The translations under genes and the position numbers were made by a program. A model generated the notes under the pieces. That model was not told the origin of the DNA, made no database searches, and saw only the letters and a list, made by a program, of their open reading frames with translations. A stretch of DNA of 64,000 nucleotides from assembly GCF_003431325.1 (NCBI RefSeq), contig NZ_CP010515.1:62001-126000 (forward strand). Reading direction: 5' to 3'. Source of the DNA: Acidilobus sp. 7A (GTDB lineage Archaea > Thermoproteota > Thermoprotei_A > Sulfolobales > Acidilobaceae). Each line of letters opens with the position of its first letter. Positions within the stretch are counted from its first letter, which is position 1. Positions 25,274-35,984 of the stretch are shown one piece after another.

Positions 25274-25711
25274 GTGGTTCAGGTAGGCGACCCAGTCCCT
25301 GACCTTGAGCTTGAGACGACGGCGGGGAAGATAAGGCTGTCCCAGCTGAGGGGCACGAAGGTTGTGCTCTACTTCTTCCCAAAGGCCTTCACAACGGGCT
25401 GCACCAGGGAGCTGAGGAGGTTCGCGGAGCTCTACGACGAGTTCAGGAAGGCGGGGGCTGAGGTCATAGGGGTAAGCGTTGACAGCCTTGAGACCCAGAG
25501 GAAGTTCGCGGAGAAGCATGGAGCCAAGTTCCCGCTGGCGAGCGACGCGAGGAAGGAGGTCTCAAAGGCCTTCGGTGTCCTTAAGCTCATGACGGCCTCA
25601 AGGGTGACCTTCGTGATAGGCCCCGACGGCGTCATAAGGCATGTCATAAGCGGCCTCAGGAGGGCCGAGGAGCACGCCGACAGGGCACTGGAGGCAGTTA
25701 AGTCGCTCTGA
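25274..25711 (+). CDS. Peroxiredoxin, Bcp/PrxQ type
   Basis: Thiol peroxidase of about 145 residues that reduces hydroperoxides. VGDPVPDLEL opens the fold, VVLYFFPKAFTTGCTREL carries the peroxidatic Cys in the TxxC motif, and VIGVSVDSLETQRKFAEKH follows. No second Cys five residues on, so it is probably a 1-Cys type or resolves in trans. GTG 25274 has GGTGA seven bases upstream; GTG 25265 would add three residues. The upstream TTTAAAAGG is a TATA-like element. Confidence 0.9.
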   Translation: MVQVGDPVPDLELETTAGKIRLSQLRGTKVVLYFFPKAFTTGCTRELRRFAELYDEFRKAGAEVIGVSVDSLETQRKFAEKHGAKFPLASDARKEVSKAFGVLKLMTASRVTFVIGPDGVIRHVISGLRRAEEHADRALEAVKSL

Positions 25712-25819
25712 GGCTTGAGGCTCCGGCCCTAGTCTGCGTTTTTCTCAGTCGACACACCCCTTTTCCTTTCCGCCCTAGCGCTTTAACTTGTGGGGGCCCG
25801 GGGGTCCCTGGCGGCAGCC

Positions 25820-26578
25820 ATGTGCAGGATGCTGGCCTACAGCGGCAGCGGCGCGCTCCTGAGGGAGCTCTACGACGCCCTGGTGAAGGTCGCGAGCGCT
25901 GACCCCCTTGACGGCTACAAAGCCCACGGCGACGGCTGGGGCCTCCTTTTTCTAACGCCAAGGTCGCTCCTGCACTACGCCTCAGCAAGCCCAATATTCT
26001 CCGAGGGGCCGCCGGCGCTGCCCTCAGGGCCCCAGCTGACCATGATACATGCAAGGATGGCCTCAGCGGGGTCAGTTGACCTAGCTAGGGCCCACCCATT
26101 CGTTATAAGGGGCCAGAGGTCGATAGTGGCGCTAGCCCACAACGGCTCCGCCAGCCCGGAGGCAGTCCTCAGGGCGGCCAGGAGGCACGGCCTTGAACTC
26201 AGGCCGGGCCCGGGGACCTCGGACACTGAGCTGATGGCCCACCTGGTGGCTGGGGCCTGCGACCTCACTGGCAGGGAAGGCGTGGAGGCGTGCTACGCGG
26301 AGCTCATGGAGGCCTGCAAGACATCCCTCGACTCCCTCATACTGAGCGTCGACCTTGAGGGCATGGAGGCGGCTATGTGGGCTGTGCAGGCAGTCTGCGA
26401 CAGGGAGAGCGAGGAGTACTACAGGCTCCACGTCGCTGAGGGCGACGGCTTCAGGGCCGCGGCGTCTTCTAGCGTTGCACTTGTCACAGGCCGGCTGGGC
26501 TGGAGGCCGCTGAGCAAAGGCGACTTCGGCGTTGAGGAGGTGGGCACGCTGAGGCTTGACATCCTCCGCCAGCCTTAG
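25820..26578 (+). CDS. Class II (Ntn) glutamine amidotransferase-like protein
   Basis: About 252 residues. ATG 25820 is followed at once by Cys (MCRMLAYSG), the catalytic N-terminal nucleophile after Met removal. This supports the start over the GTG at 25790. Family motifs are HGDGWGLLFL, MIHARMASAG, HPFVIRGQRSIVALAHNGSA and TSDTELMAHLV, as in the YafJ/GATase_4 group. No synthase domain is fused, so the partner or substrate is unknown. Confidence 0.88.
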   Translation: MCRMLAYSGSGALLRELYDALVKVASADPLDGYKAHGDGWGLLFLTPRSLLHYASASPIFSEGPPALPSGPQLTMIHARMASAGSVDLARAHPFVIRGQRSIVALAHNGSASPEAVLRAARRHGLELRPGPGTSDTELMAHLVAGACDLTGREGVEACYAELMEACKTSLDSLILSVDLEGMEAAMWAVQAVCDRESEEYYRLHVAEGDGFRAAASSSVALVTGRLGWRPLSKGDFGVEEVGTLRLDILRQP

Positions 26579-26728
26579 CCTACAGCGGCAGCCGTTTGCA
26601 TCGGCGCCCTTCACAGTCAGGGCGAGCCGCCTTAGAGCACAATAAAATTTAATAACAAACGCGGGCAGGAAGTAGAGGCTAACTCGCTTAACGGCCGCGG
26701 GTCGCCGCCCGCGGCCCTGGGCCGCCAG

Positions 26729-28048
26729 GTGGGCGCAGAGTTGGAAAAGCCAAGGAGGCCAAACATAATAGTGCTCGTCATAGACACGCTCAGGGAGGAC
26801 CACGCTGACGGCCTGGAGGCGCTTAGGGACCTAGGCTTCATCAAGTATGAGAACGCCATAGCGCCATCCCCCTGGACCCTGCCAAGCCACGTGAGCATGG
26901 TGACCGGCCTGTACCCGAGCCAGCACGGGGTCCACGAGGCCTACGGCGTCTACGCAGGCACAATGATGGAGCTGTCGAGGCAGAGGATGAGCAAGCTCAA
27001 CAGGGGCATAATAGGGGAGCTTATGGAGGAGGGCTACAGCGCCTACATCATATCGGCCAACCCGCTGATATCCGCGGCCTACGGCTTCGGGGGAGTCACG
27101 GAGGGCCTCGTGGCTGACGGCCTCTGCAGGCGCCACAGCGAGTGCAGGGACTACGAGAGGCTAATTACAGCTCTGTCCAGGCGTGAGGGCTACCTGGGCG
27201 CCGCGGCGGAGCTCATAAGGGACGGGGAGCTCCGCCTCCTGCTCAGCGGCCTCAGGATGCTCACCAGGTCCAGGCTCAGGAGGCTGGCCGGGAGGCTAGG
27301 CCTCCACGATCCGACCATGGAGAAGGGCTCCCTGGCAATACTTGACTTCCTGAGGGGGAGATCCTTCACCGAGCCCTTCCTCATGCTGATAAACATAATG
27401 GAGGCGCACGGCCCCTATACAGTTAAGGACATGGATTTGAGGCTCACTGTCAGGGCCTTCCTTGAGGCCGTGTTCTTCAACAGGCTTGACGAGGAGGTCG
27501 CTAACCTCAACCGCCAGAGCTACCCCAAGCACGCGGCCTACGCCGCGAGGAGGGCCCTGGAGATAATTCATGCCCTCAAGGGCTACCTTGACAGGTCCCT
27601 CGTTATAGTGACGTCAGACCACGGCGAGCTCCTGGGTGACGGGGGCGTGCACCACGGCTACTTCCTCAAGGACGGGCTCCTCAGGGTGCCGCTCTGGGTG
27701 AGGTGGCCCAGCTGGGCCAGGCCCGTTAAGCAGGAGGGGGCCTTCGTGAGCCTTGCCCAGGTTCCCTCGATTGTGAGGGGCGCGGTAAACGGCGAAACGT
27801 TAAGCTTAGGCTCTGACGTCGTACTGGCCGAGAGCTTCGGATCCCCGAACAGACCTGAGAGTTTCTACAGGGAGGGCGAACTGCCGAGGGAGGCCCTAGA
27901 GAGGGCCTTCTCTCACAGGGTCAGGGTCTACTCCAGGCGCGGCTCAGCTACGTATAACGTCAGGGCTGGCGCGCTTGAGGAGGTGAGCGGGGACGCACAG
28001 GAGCTCACCAAGGTGGTCATGGAGGTCGTCAGCGGGCTGGCGCGCTAG
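26729..28048 (+). CDS. Sulfatase / alkaline-phosphatase-superfamily enzyme
   Basis: A 439-residue protein. NIIVLVIDTLREDH supplies the first metal Asp, and APSPWTLPSHVSMVTGLYPSQHG covers the nucleophile region with Thr where sulfatases have Cys or Ser. VTSDHGELLGDGGVHHGYFL holds the second metal site. Since the formylglycine Cys is absent, it may be a phospho- or phosphoglycerol-type transferase or hydrolase. It starts the glycan island and precedes glycosyltransferases, so a role on surface glycans or lipids is likely. GTG 26729, with TTG 26741 also possible; AT-rich TATA near 26645. Confidence 0.82.
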   Translation: MGAELEKPRRPNIIVLVIDTLREDHADGLEALRDLGFIKYENAIAPSPWTLPSHVSMVTGLYPSQHGVHEAYGVYAGTMMELSRQRMSKLNRGIIGELMEEGYSAYIISANPLISAAYGFGGVTEGLVADGLCRRHSECRDYERLITALSRREGYLGAAAELIRDGELRLLLSGLRMLTRSRLRRLAGRLGLHDPTMEKGSLAILDFLRGRSFTEPFLMLINIMEAHGPYTVKDMDLRLTVRAFLEAVFFNRLDEEVANLNRQSYPKHAAYAARRALEIIHALKGYLDRSLVIVTSDHGELLGDGGVHHGYFLKDGLLRVPLWVRWPSWARPVKQEGAFVSLAQVPSIVRGAVNGETLSLGSDVVLAESFGSPNRPESFYREGELPREALERAFSHRVRVYSRRGSATYNVRAGALEEVSGDAQELTKVVMEVVSGLAR

Positions 28049-28268
28049 CGAGGCCCTTGCCTAAGCCGGGGCCTTAGGGGACTCAATGCCTTGAGGCTGC
28101 CTCTGGGGGCCTTAATGGCGGCACCTATCGACGGTGGACCATATATAAGAGCTAAGGAAGGGCGGCGGCTCACTCAAAGTTAAAAGCTGGAACTCCTCCC
28201 GAACGCAGGGCCTCCATGCGCTGGATGGCGTAAGGCCGCCGCGGGAGGGGTGAAGCCAAGGTGAGACA

Positions 28269-29342
28269 ATGGACATAATTATGTTCGTCGACCCCGCTGA
28301 GGGCCTTCACGGCCCCCTGAGGCCCGCCTACCTTCTCGCAAGGGAGCTCAGGGGGCAGCACGACGTCACCTTCGTGACCCCGTCGCCTGAGACGGCGGAA
28401 GCAATAAGGTCAGCGGGCCTTAAGGCTGTGAGCTTCAACAGGAGGTACCTCCTCAGGGGGTCCCTCAGGACCCTTGAGGCCTGGCTGAGGGGCATAAGGT
28501 ACAGGGTTGAGAGGGACGGCAACAAAGACGACCCGGTCATAGTTAACTTCTCGCAGGCCTTCCTTGTGAACGCGGACATCTACTACGCCCAGGGGCCCAT
28601 AACGAGGGCCCTTGAAGACATGTACCCAGAGATGAGGCCCCTCTACAGGGCCATTTACAGGGCCCTCAGGAGGCCCTTCATACTTCACGACAGGAGGTTC
28701 AACAGGGGGCTGAGGGGGGCCTCAGGACTATTCATAGCGAACAGCTCCTTCACAAGGTCAATGTACGAGGCCTGGGGGATAAGGGTTGACGGCGTGATAT
28801 ACCCTCCCCTCGACACGGGCTTCTTCAGGCCAACAACCTCAAGGTCGTCGGGCGACTACGCGCTGACCTACGTGGGCAAGGAGACTGCCTTCTCGGTCTT
28901 AAAGAGGGTGGCCGACGCAGGGGTCAAGATAAGGGCCTTCGGCTCAAAGGTCTCCCACGTGCCTGACTACATAAGGAGGCACCCCAACATTGAGCTCCTT
29001 GGCCGCGTGAGCGACGAGGAGCTTGTGGAGCTCTACTCGAACGCCCTCTTCACCCTGTTCCCGTTCACGCACGAGCCCTTCGGCTACGTGCCGGTTGAGT
29101 CAATGGCCTGCGGCACCCCAGTGCTCACCTACGCAGCCCAGGGCCCCGGGGAGACAGTAATCCATGGGGCCACGGGCTGGCTGGCTAAGGACGAGGAGTC
29201 GCTTGTGAACATGGCTGTCAGGATATGGAGGGAGGGGTACCCGGGCAGCATGAGGGCAAGGAGCAGGGAGAGGGCTGAGCGGTTCGACACCAAGGTAATA
29301 GCTGATAAATGGCTTGATGTCCTGAGGAAGGTCAAGGGCTAA
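28269..29342 (+). CDS. Glycosyltransferase, family 4-like
   Basis: A 357-residue GT-B enzyme. The N-terminal acceptor domain begins MDIIMFVDPAEGLHGPLRPAY. The donor-binding C-terminal domain has YVGKETAFSVLKRV, NIELLGRVSDEELVELYSNA, and the EX7E-type motif in FTHEPFGYVPVESMACGTPVL. It probably adds hexose to a cell-surface glycan or lipid on the inner side of the membrane. ATG 28269 follows GGTGA. It is convergent with, and overlaps by 11 bases, the glycosyltransferase at 29332. Confidence 0.9.
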   Translation: MDIIMFVDPAEGLHGPLRPAYLLARELRGQHDVTFVTPSPETAEAIRSAGLKAVSFNRRYLLRGSLRTLEAWLRGIRYRVERDGNKDDPVIVNFSQAFLVNADIYYAQGPITRALEDMYPEMRPLYRAIYRALRRPFILHDRRFNRGLRGASGLFIANSSFTRSMYEAWGIRVDGVIYPPLDTGFFRPTTSRSSGDYALTYVGKETAFSVLKRVADAGVKIRAFGSKVSHVPDYIRRHPNIELLGRVSDEELVELYSNALFTLFPFTHEPFGYVPVESMACGTPVLTYAAQGPGETVIHGATGWLAKDEESLVNMAVRIWREGYPGSMRARSRERAERFDTKVIADKWLDVLRKVKG

Positions 29343-30390
29343 GGCCAGCAACCTCCTTGAACATCCTGACGTACTGGGGGACCACGACGTCCTCGCTGTA
29401 GCTCCTTACCACGGCCTCCCTGCCCCTCCTGCAGAGCTCAAGGTACCTCTCCCTGTCGCTGTAGAACATGTTGTAGAGGTCCACGAGCTGCCTCAGCGCG
29501 CCGTCGACGCCCCTGGCCAGGAGGAGGGGGAGGCCTGGGAGCCTGTGCGAGGGTATGTCTGAGGTTATGACCGGCGTGCCGCTTGCCAGGGCCTCAAGCA
29601 CTACAAGGCCGAAGGTGTCGGCCCTTGTGGGGTAAATCACGGCGTGGGCTGACGAGTAGAGGTTCACAAGCTCGTCCTCGGGCACGAAGCCGAGGCTCTC
29701 GACGCCGTCAGTCACGTCGCCCTCCCTGCCGCCGGTTGTCAGGAACCTTGCCTTGAGGCCGAGCCTCCCCCTCGCCTCCCTCGCTATGGCCGTGAAGAGG
29801 TCAAAGCCCTTCTCATATGCCCTCCTGCCCACGAAGAGCACCCTGAAGTCCTCGCCCTTCTCCCTAGTGGGCCTCCAGCGGCTAACGTCAAGGAAGGGGG
29901 GCAGGGCGTAGACCCTCCTGTGCCTCACGAAGTTGACAAGGTGGGGGTAGGCGTGGACCGCCTTGAAGCGCCTCAGCTCAAGGCGGGCGGCCCTGTGAAG
30001 GTAGTAGCTGTAGGCCCCCCAGGCGCCCAGCCTGTTAAGGAGGGCTGCCGGGCCTCCCCTGAAGAGCCCTTGGTCCTGGGCCTCGGGCAGGAGGAGGGGA
30101 GAGTGAATTGCTGCCACCTTAGGGGCCCTGACCCTCAGGAGGGCAAGCGAGGCCATGGGGAAGTAGGTCACGTAGGCGACGTCAGCGTCAGCCTCGGGGA
30201 GCAGGCTCTCCCTGTAGTCGACGGGGCCCAGGAGGCCCTTAACTTCAACGCCGCCGCGGCGGCCTATGGGGAGGGAGTAGATGGAGACGTTAAGGCCCTG
30301 CCCCGAGAGGGCCCTCGCAAGCCTTAATATGAAGGTCTCGCCGCCGCCCATGTAGGTGAGGCTGTGGTTGTGGATTAGCGCAACCCTCAT
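29332..30390 (-). CDS. Glycosyltransferase, family 4-like
   Basis: A 352-residue GT-B enzyme. MRVALIHNHSLTYMGGGETFILRLARAL is the N-terminal glycine-rich loop region, FRVLFVGRRAYEKGFDLF the start of the donor domain, and VESLGFVPEDELVNLYSSA then RADTFGLVVLEALASGTPVI the donor sugar motif. ATG 30390. The donor and acceptor are unknown. It is convergent with the preceding transferase gene. Confidence 0.9.
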   Translation of the reverse strand: MRVALIHNHSLTYMGGGETFILRLARALSGQGLNVSIYSLPIGRRGGVEVKGLLGPVDYRESLLPEADADVAYVTYFPMASLALLRVRAPKVAAIHSPLLLPEAQDQGLFRGGPAALLNRLGAWGAYSYYLHRAARLELRRFKAVHAYPHLVNFVRHRRVYALPPFLDVSRWRPTREKGEDFRVLFVGRRAYEKGFDLFTAIAREARGRLGLKARFLTTGGREGDVTDGVESLGFVPEDELVNLYSSAHAVIYPTRADTFGLVVLEALASGTPVITSDIPSHRLPGLPLLLARGVDGALRQLVDLYNMFYSDRERYLELCRRGREAVVRSYSEDVVVPQYVRMFKEVAGLSP

Positions 30391-30569
30391 CAGGGCCCTC
30401 AGCCAGGTCGCTGACAGAGCTGGCCAACTTTATGCGTAACACCAGCAGGTTAAACCCTCGGCATGGGCGCTAGCAGTGGGCGGGGCCTAAAGGACGTGAG
30501 GTGCAGGCCCTTGGAGTAGGCCTTATGGTAAGCCCTTGATTAACATCAGGGCCTGCCCCCTCGCTCGGC

Positions 30570-33500
30570 CTAGTCCGCTGGCCTTCTCCCGCGGGCCGCC
30601 AGGAAGGCTATGGCTAGAGCGAGCAGGGCGTAGGCGGGTATGTTGCCGTAGGCCGGTATCAGGTACCAGGGCACCCTTATGGGCGGGTACTCGCCCGGCA
30701 CGTAGGTGTTCACCCTTATCGTCAGGTTGCCAGGAACCGTCTCGCTCGCGTTAACCACAAGGGTCTCCCAGGCGGCCCTCTGCGTTACGTTAGCATCAAA
30801 GGCCAGGGCCTGCTGTGTTGGCCTCTGGGGGCTTATGGTTATAGTCCTGCCAAGCAGCGACACAGTTATGTTTGAGCTCACGTTAGTCGAGCTAGCTGGC
30901 CTGTTGGTCACAGCTATCAGGTTCATGGTGCAGTTCAGCTGCTTTACGAGGGCTGAGCCGTTGTAGAGCAGGGCCTTAGGCGCCCCAGGTATGTAGGTGC
31001 AGAGGGCCTGCCACGGCGTGGTAGGCATGTGAAGGATTACGTAATACGTGCCTGGCTCCAGCTTCGCCTTGGGGCTGGTGACTATTGGCGTCGCCCACGA
31101 GTGGGGCTCGCACCACCAGGGCTCCCCAAAGCCCGCGCTCCACAGGTAGCCGCTAGTGTTCGTTGGCACAGGTGACCTCGAGATCACCACCTGACCGCTC
31201 ACCAGGTTGTTAGGACCTGAGCCGAAGACAGTAAGGCTCTCTATAGTGGCAGTCTCATTGACTGTGACCGGCTGCACCAAGTACTCCGAGCTGTTCAGGA
31301 GGGCGAAGTAGCCTGGCAGGGTGCCGCATGCAGCGCCCTGGGGTTGCTGGAGCACCTGAGGCAGGTCACTGGTGACGTACTCTATGGTCTGCAGCGGCGT
31401 GTAATCGACGCTCACGCTGACCTTAACTGGCCCCTCAGGCAGAAGGGCCAGCGAGTACTGGTGGGAGCCCGGCGTTATGGGTAACAGCGTCTCCGTGGCC
31501 GTGTAGTTGAGGCTGTGGAACTTTATGAGCGGTATCGGCGGGCTGTCGGCAGGCATGTAATTGCTTATCGTAACCGAGAGCTCGCCGGACAAGGGCAGGC
31601 CCGAGCCCCGTTGACGCTAACCACGAGGGCCTCCTGGTAGGAGCTGCCCGTGAGGTTGGCCCAGTAGGTCAGCGGAAGCTCAAAGGGCCTCTGAGCAAAT
31701 AGTGTCACAGTCTTGTTCAGGACTACGGCAGTGCTGTTCTGTACAATTAACGATGTTGAGACGCTCGCGTTAGCTTTGGCGGCCTCCGCCGGCCTGTTGG
31801 TTACCATTATCAGGTTCATGGTGCAGTTCAGCTGCTTTAGCCCCGTGCCGTTGTAGAGCAGGGCCTTAGGCGCCCCAGGTATGTAGGTGCAGGCGACCTG
31901 CCATGGGTTAGTGGGCATGTTAACTATAACGTAGTAGGTGCCTGGCTTAAGCGTAAGGTTGGGCTCCAAGCTTATTGGCGTCGCCCACGTGCGAGGGCCG
32001 CACCACCACGGCTCCCCAAAGCTAGTGCTCCACAGGACCTTGGGCTTCAGGGCTGGAACCTCGGACGACGATATCATCACCTCACCGCTTGCGAGGTTGC
32101 TGGACCCTGACCCAAATATCGTGAGGGCCTCCACCGTCGTCGTCTCATTGATGGTTATCGGCTGTACTATGTAGTCACTGGAATTCAGCACTGCGAAATA
32201 GCCTGGCAGGGTGCCGCAGATGCCGCTCTGGGGCTGCTGGAGCAGCCATGATAAGTTGCTGGTGAGATACCCTATGTCCTGCAGCGGCGTATAACTGATG
32301 CTTAGGTTTACCGTCAAGGGCCCGCCCGGCAGAGTGGTTATGCTGTACTGGTGCTGACCGGGTGTCAGGGGCAATAGCGTGACTGTCGTCGTGTAGTTGA
32401 AGCCGTAAGGCCTCTGGAAGGGCCCAACAAGCAGCCAAGCGCCGTCGTTGAAAACATAGGGCAGGTAGTTGTTGAAGTTCGGGTAGTACGGGTACCCTGT
32501 TGGCACAAACGGCGAGTACACCTCGTACTTAGTGTAATTGTTCGGCCCGAAGAACGGCACCCCGCGCTCATTCCAGCCATACCTCGTTAACGAGAACCAG
32601 GGCACGGCCGTTGCCGGCACAGAGATGGAGGCGTTGGGCGGCACGTAGTAGTTCAGCTGGATGAGGGCCAGGTCATATGGCGTTGTCGTAGGTTGCAGGG
32701 GGTTCGGCAAGGGCTCGTGGAAGTAAAGGGCTGACAGGGGCGATAGACCGTTGAGGAGCAGCGTTGAAATGGTCACTGCGATGAAGACTGTGACCAGTAG
32801 CGCCCTCCTAATGCGCGGTCTGAACTTCCTTAGTGCCCATATGGCGGGCACTATGACGGCAGGCGCCACGAGGGCCGTGTAGTAGACCCAGATAACGTAG
32901 TAAAAGCCCCATGGGGTCTGCCACATCACGTAAAGCCACGGCAGCAGCAGGAGGCTCTGGGGCTCCACGAGGTTCAGGAAGAGGGTTGGCATCAGTAGGA
33001 ATACTGTGCTTTGGATCTTCGTGTGGAGGCCTGCCCTCACGTTGTTCATCAGGGACTCGAGGACGTTGGACAGGCTGAGCGCGGCTTGGTGACTTGACGA
33101 GGGGCTTGAGCTTGCGTGAGTAGTGAAGTGGAAGATGGCGTTGCCTATGGAGTCAGTTATTGATATCAGCGGGCCAGAGAGCGCTGAGCCCCATACGTTC
33201 CCGAAGATGTTTATAGCCCCATGGCTGAAGTAGTAGACCATCAGGAAGTCCCCGAAGAACCACGCGAGCGAGAAGGCAATGGTCTCAAGGCCCAGGGCGA
33301 CCCTCCCCTTGGCCTTAAGCCAGTCGAACTTGGTGGCCAGTATGTAAAGCCCTATGAAGAACCCTAGTATAGGCGAGAACTCTATTGTAGTCATCATAAG
33401 GGTCAGGGACAGCCAGTAGCTGAGCCTGTTGCCCGTGTAGAGGTTGTAGAGGGCGAGCGCGAAGAAGGGCGCGGTGAACACCACAACCTCGACGGCCTCA

Positions 33501-34105
33501 GTTAAGTACGTGGTGACCCACGGGAACAGGAGGTAGGCCAACGCCGTGAGCAGGACGTACCTCCTGTCGCCGAAGAGCCTCAGCCCGAGCTTGTACAGAG
33601 GTATAGCTGGCAGCGTCGCCAGCGCGACCTCTATGGTCACAAGGGTGACTATACTCGGGTATGTGAGGTAGAGGGGGTACAGCAAGAAGAGTATCGGCGA
33701 AGCGTGGTTAAAGAAGAACGTGGGCACGGCAAGGTTATCGAAGAGCCTGTGGTACAGCGCCGCAGACGCAAAGGACTGCATGTAGGTCGCAGTGTCAAGG
33801 CCTACCCCTAAGTTCAGCTGATAGTACTCGGTCATGGCGCTGTAAACTATGTAATAAACGGCCGCGAAGTAAATTATCATGAGGGCTCTGAAGTACTTGT
33901 CTGCGGCCGCGCGCTTTGCCACGTCCTTTATGTAGCCGCTGAGCATCATGAGCAGGCCTATCACTAACAGTATCGCTGACGCCCGCAGTACATCGAGGCT
34001 GTAGAGCTGAGGCACGTAGTTGGCGAAGCCGAGGGCCCAGACAACGTAGAACTGTAAAAACAGCGCGGCCCCTATAAGCCTCAGGTGCATCTCTTTGACC
34101 TTCAT
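30570..34105 (-). pseudogene. Giant DUF2079-like membrane protein, split by one frameshift
   Basis: Two consecutive frames (34105-31565, 846 codons; 31592-30570, 340 codons) make one protein of about 1170 residues if one base is added to a GGGG run near 31605. The first 450 residues are polytopic, with about ten membrane spans and DUF2079-type segments (DTATYMQSFASAALYHRLFD, FFFNHASPILFLLYPLYL). Then come two tandem copies of a roughly 270-residue external domain. They share TPGXHQYS, CGTLPGYFA, GEPWWC and YIPGAPKALLYNG and are rich in N-glycosylation sites. A last membrane span (AYALLALAIAFLAA) and RGRRPAD end it. It could be a glycosyltransferase-C-like or surface protein. Confidence 0.75.
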
Positions 34106-34303
34106 GACTGGCTGTGGCCTCGTCTCGCTAGCGGCCTGAGGGATTTAATTCGTTATCGCACTTAATTGTCAGGGTTCCAAGAGCTCGTCGAGCCCTGAAA
34201 GGGCCCTGGCCTCATGACCTGTGAGCTTGAAGGACGCTAACAGCTGTCATCTAAGCCTGCAGGCCCTTCATGCCCGCTTCTTGCAACCCTGGCCCATGCC
34301 GTG

Positions 34304-34898
34304 GGCCTAGCACGGTCGTGCTGAGCTCTCAGGCTAGCGGAGAGGTTGAGGAGTACGCAGGGCAGGAGGGGCAGGCCCTAGGCGGTCCGCGCGGACGTGT
34401 CGATGTTCGCTGTAATATCTACTCCGATTGAGCTACTGCCGCTGAGCGCCCTGCAGACACCGATGACGGTTCTCGAGACACCTAAGCGTCTAGTCAAGCG
34501 TCCGCAGGCACTCCTGGTAGCTGCATGGCCTTACAGGAGGGGCAGGTCACAAGGACTGTCAGGCCCTTACGGCCTGAGGGGCAAGCGGTGGCCTGGAGAC
34601 CGGGCCAGGACGTGGTCCTGAGCGGCCATGAGGCCCCTCCCATTACCGCTGCCCTTTTCACGTAACCTTGTGTGAAAAAACGCTGAGGGCTGGCACTTAC
34701 GGGGAGGCTGTCCCCGCGCCCTGGGCAGGCCGAGCGCAGCTGGGCCCTGCGTCATAGTATGGCCCAGCTTGTAGCCTCACCTAGCGTACAGGGGCCTGAC
34801 GCCTGCGTCCCTGGGACGCATCTTGGGGACGCGCGCCCAACCTGGGCCAGGTGCTCAGGGCACGCCGTTGGCCCTGGGACAAACCTGGGGACGCGCAA
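34304..34898 (+). repeat. Left arm of a 2.3-kb inverted-repeat element
   Basis: This arm starts GGCCTAGCACGGTCGTGC and aligns over nearly 600 bases with the reverse complement of 35985-36587, at roughly three-quarters identity with small indels. The outer boundary is sharp; flanks beyond 34304 and 36587 are unrelated. Both arms carry a palindromic TTTTC...GAAAA motif and repeated GGGAC/GTCCC blocks. No clear gene is conserved, though a short frame at 34397 is partly kept. Confidence 0.75.
34654..34678. repeat. Palindromic motif, copy 2
   Basis: CTTTTCACGTAACCTTGTG then TGAAAA: an interrupted inverted repeat within the left arm. It is related to 10108-10133 and to the right-arm copy. Confidence 0.4.
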
Positions 34899-35068
34899 GC
34901 ATAGGTCCGTATATTTAATTAAATTATAGGACACACACGCACAGGTCCTAAGGGACATATAGAAAAATAGGAAAAGAATTATAGGATAAAACACAAAACC
35001 TGAAAGTTCATGGAGGGCCTAGGGGCTAGCGTCAGCAGCTTCTCCCCAGGCAGTACAGTCCCTACCGC
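34899..35068. other. AT-rich stretch inside the inverted-repeat element
   Basis: 34905-34995 is very AT-rich in a G+C-rich setting (TATATTTAATTAAATTATAGG) with GGACAC/GTCC repeats on its edges. It could be a replication origin of the former element or simply a promoter for the gene at 35123. Confidence 0.4.
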
Positions 35069-35098
35069 TTTTCCCCAGAACCTTCTGGGGAAAGGTGC
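35069..35098. repeat. Hairpin repeat, copy 1 (CCCCAGAA-CC-TTCTGGGG)
   Basis: CTTTTCCCCAGAACCTTCTG plus GGGAAAGGTG: an 8-bp-armed perfect palindrome within a 30-base block. The block recurs in inverted orientation at 38467-38498. It lies 25 bases before the gene at 35123. It might be an operator, a terminator or a recombination site of the former element. Confidence 0.5.
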
Positions 35099-35122
35099 TT
35101 AACCCCTGGCAACCCCCAGGGC

Positions 35123-35620
35123 GTGGTGAGGGGCTTGGAGGGCCAGCCCAGGGTCATGGTTTGCCCGAGGTGCGGGCAGCCCATAAGCTACGTGGAGAGG
35201 CAGAGGCGCGGCAACCAGGTCTACTACTACGCCGTCCACTACGAGGGCTACGAGAGGGGGCCCGACGGCAGGGTTCGCAAGAGGGTCAGGAAGTGCTACC
35301 TTGGCCCTGCCGAGTACATAGAGGTCAGTAGGACGCACAGCGACCTAGGCCTAACCCTGAAGGGCCTCATGGAGGAGGGGAGGGAGAGGGACTACATGGA
35401 GGCGCTCGTGAAGTCCGTGAGGGATAGGATTAGGGGCGGCAGGCTGACGGCAGAGGGGGCCAGGGAGCTCGCTACCGCGCTCTCCCGCTTCAGCGAGGAG
35501 CTCAAGGAGCTCGCTAGGGAGCTGAGCGAGTATGCCGCAGAGGAGGCGGCCCATAAGGAGACAGCCAAGGAGGCCGTTAATGAGACGGTAGCCGCTAAGA
35601 AAGCGCTGAGCGGGCACTAA
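35123..35620 (+). CDS. Conserved crenarchaeal element-associated protein
   Basis: A 165-residue protein with an N-terminal CPRCG half zinc knuckle. Next comes QVYYYAVHYEGYERGPDGRV and RKCYLGPAEYIEVSRTH, a segment I know from many crenarchaeal hypothetical proteins near integrases. The second half is a long charged helix (ELATALSRFSEELKELAREL), likely coiled coil. GTG 35123, or ATG 35156 just before the Cys motif. It sits in the loop of the large inverted-repeat element and is its only clear gene. Function unknown; DNA binding is plausible. Confidence 0.75.
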   Translation: MVRGLEGQPRVMVCPRCGQPISYVERQRRGNQVYYYAVHYEGYERGPDGRVRKRVRKCYLGPAEYIEVSRTHSDLGLTLKGLMEEGRERDYMEALVKSVRDRIRGGRLTAEGARELATALSRFSEELKELARELSEYAAEEAAHKETAKEAVNETVAAKKALSGH

Positions 35621-35984
35621 CGCGTCAGGGATGACTTTAACGTAGTCCGCTGCGGACACCTGCCCTATTGAGGCCGATCCGCGCGCTGAGTCCTGCGGCC
35701 GGTCCTACAGTCCGTAGCCCCCACAGGGATTACAAGCCGCTCCATATGATGGGGCAAGGTTCAGCCGCGCAGGGCCTGCCGCGGGGGCTCGGACCCGCTC
35801 CTATACGTCGCTCGTGTCCCGACTTACCAACTTCGTCAGCATAGGCTGGGGACCTCGGCCCTTAGGCCTTCCCTCAATTTCCTTTTTTCCTGTTCAAGGG
35901 ACACAGGACACGTTAAGGGGACACTAGCGGTGTCCGCGGGACACTCCAGTGGTGTCCCCAGGGCCAAGGCGCCTGATTGGGCGT
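35621..35984. other. Loop region after the element gene
   Basis: No gene seen between the end of the 165-codon gene and the right arm. It contains GGACAC/GTGTCC repeats from about 35895 on that continue into the arm. Confidence 0.4.

Noticed and set aside
34397-34621. ORF in the left inverted arm, partly conserved in the right arm
   Set aside because: The right-arm frame ends after about 29 codons and the rest does not align as protein.
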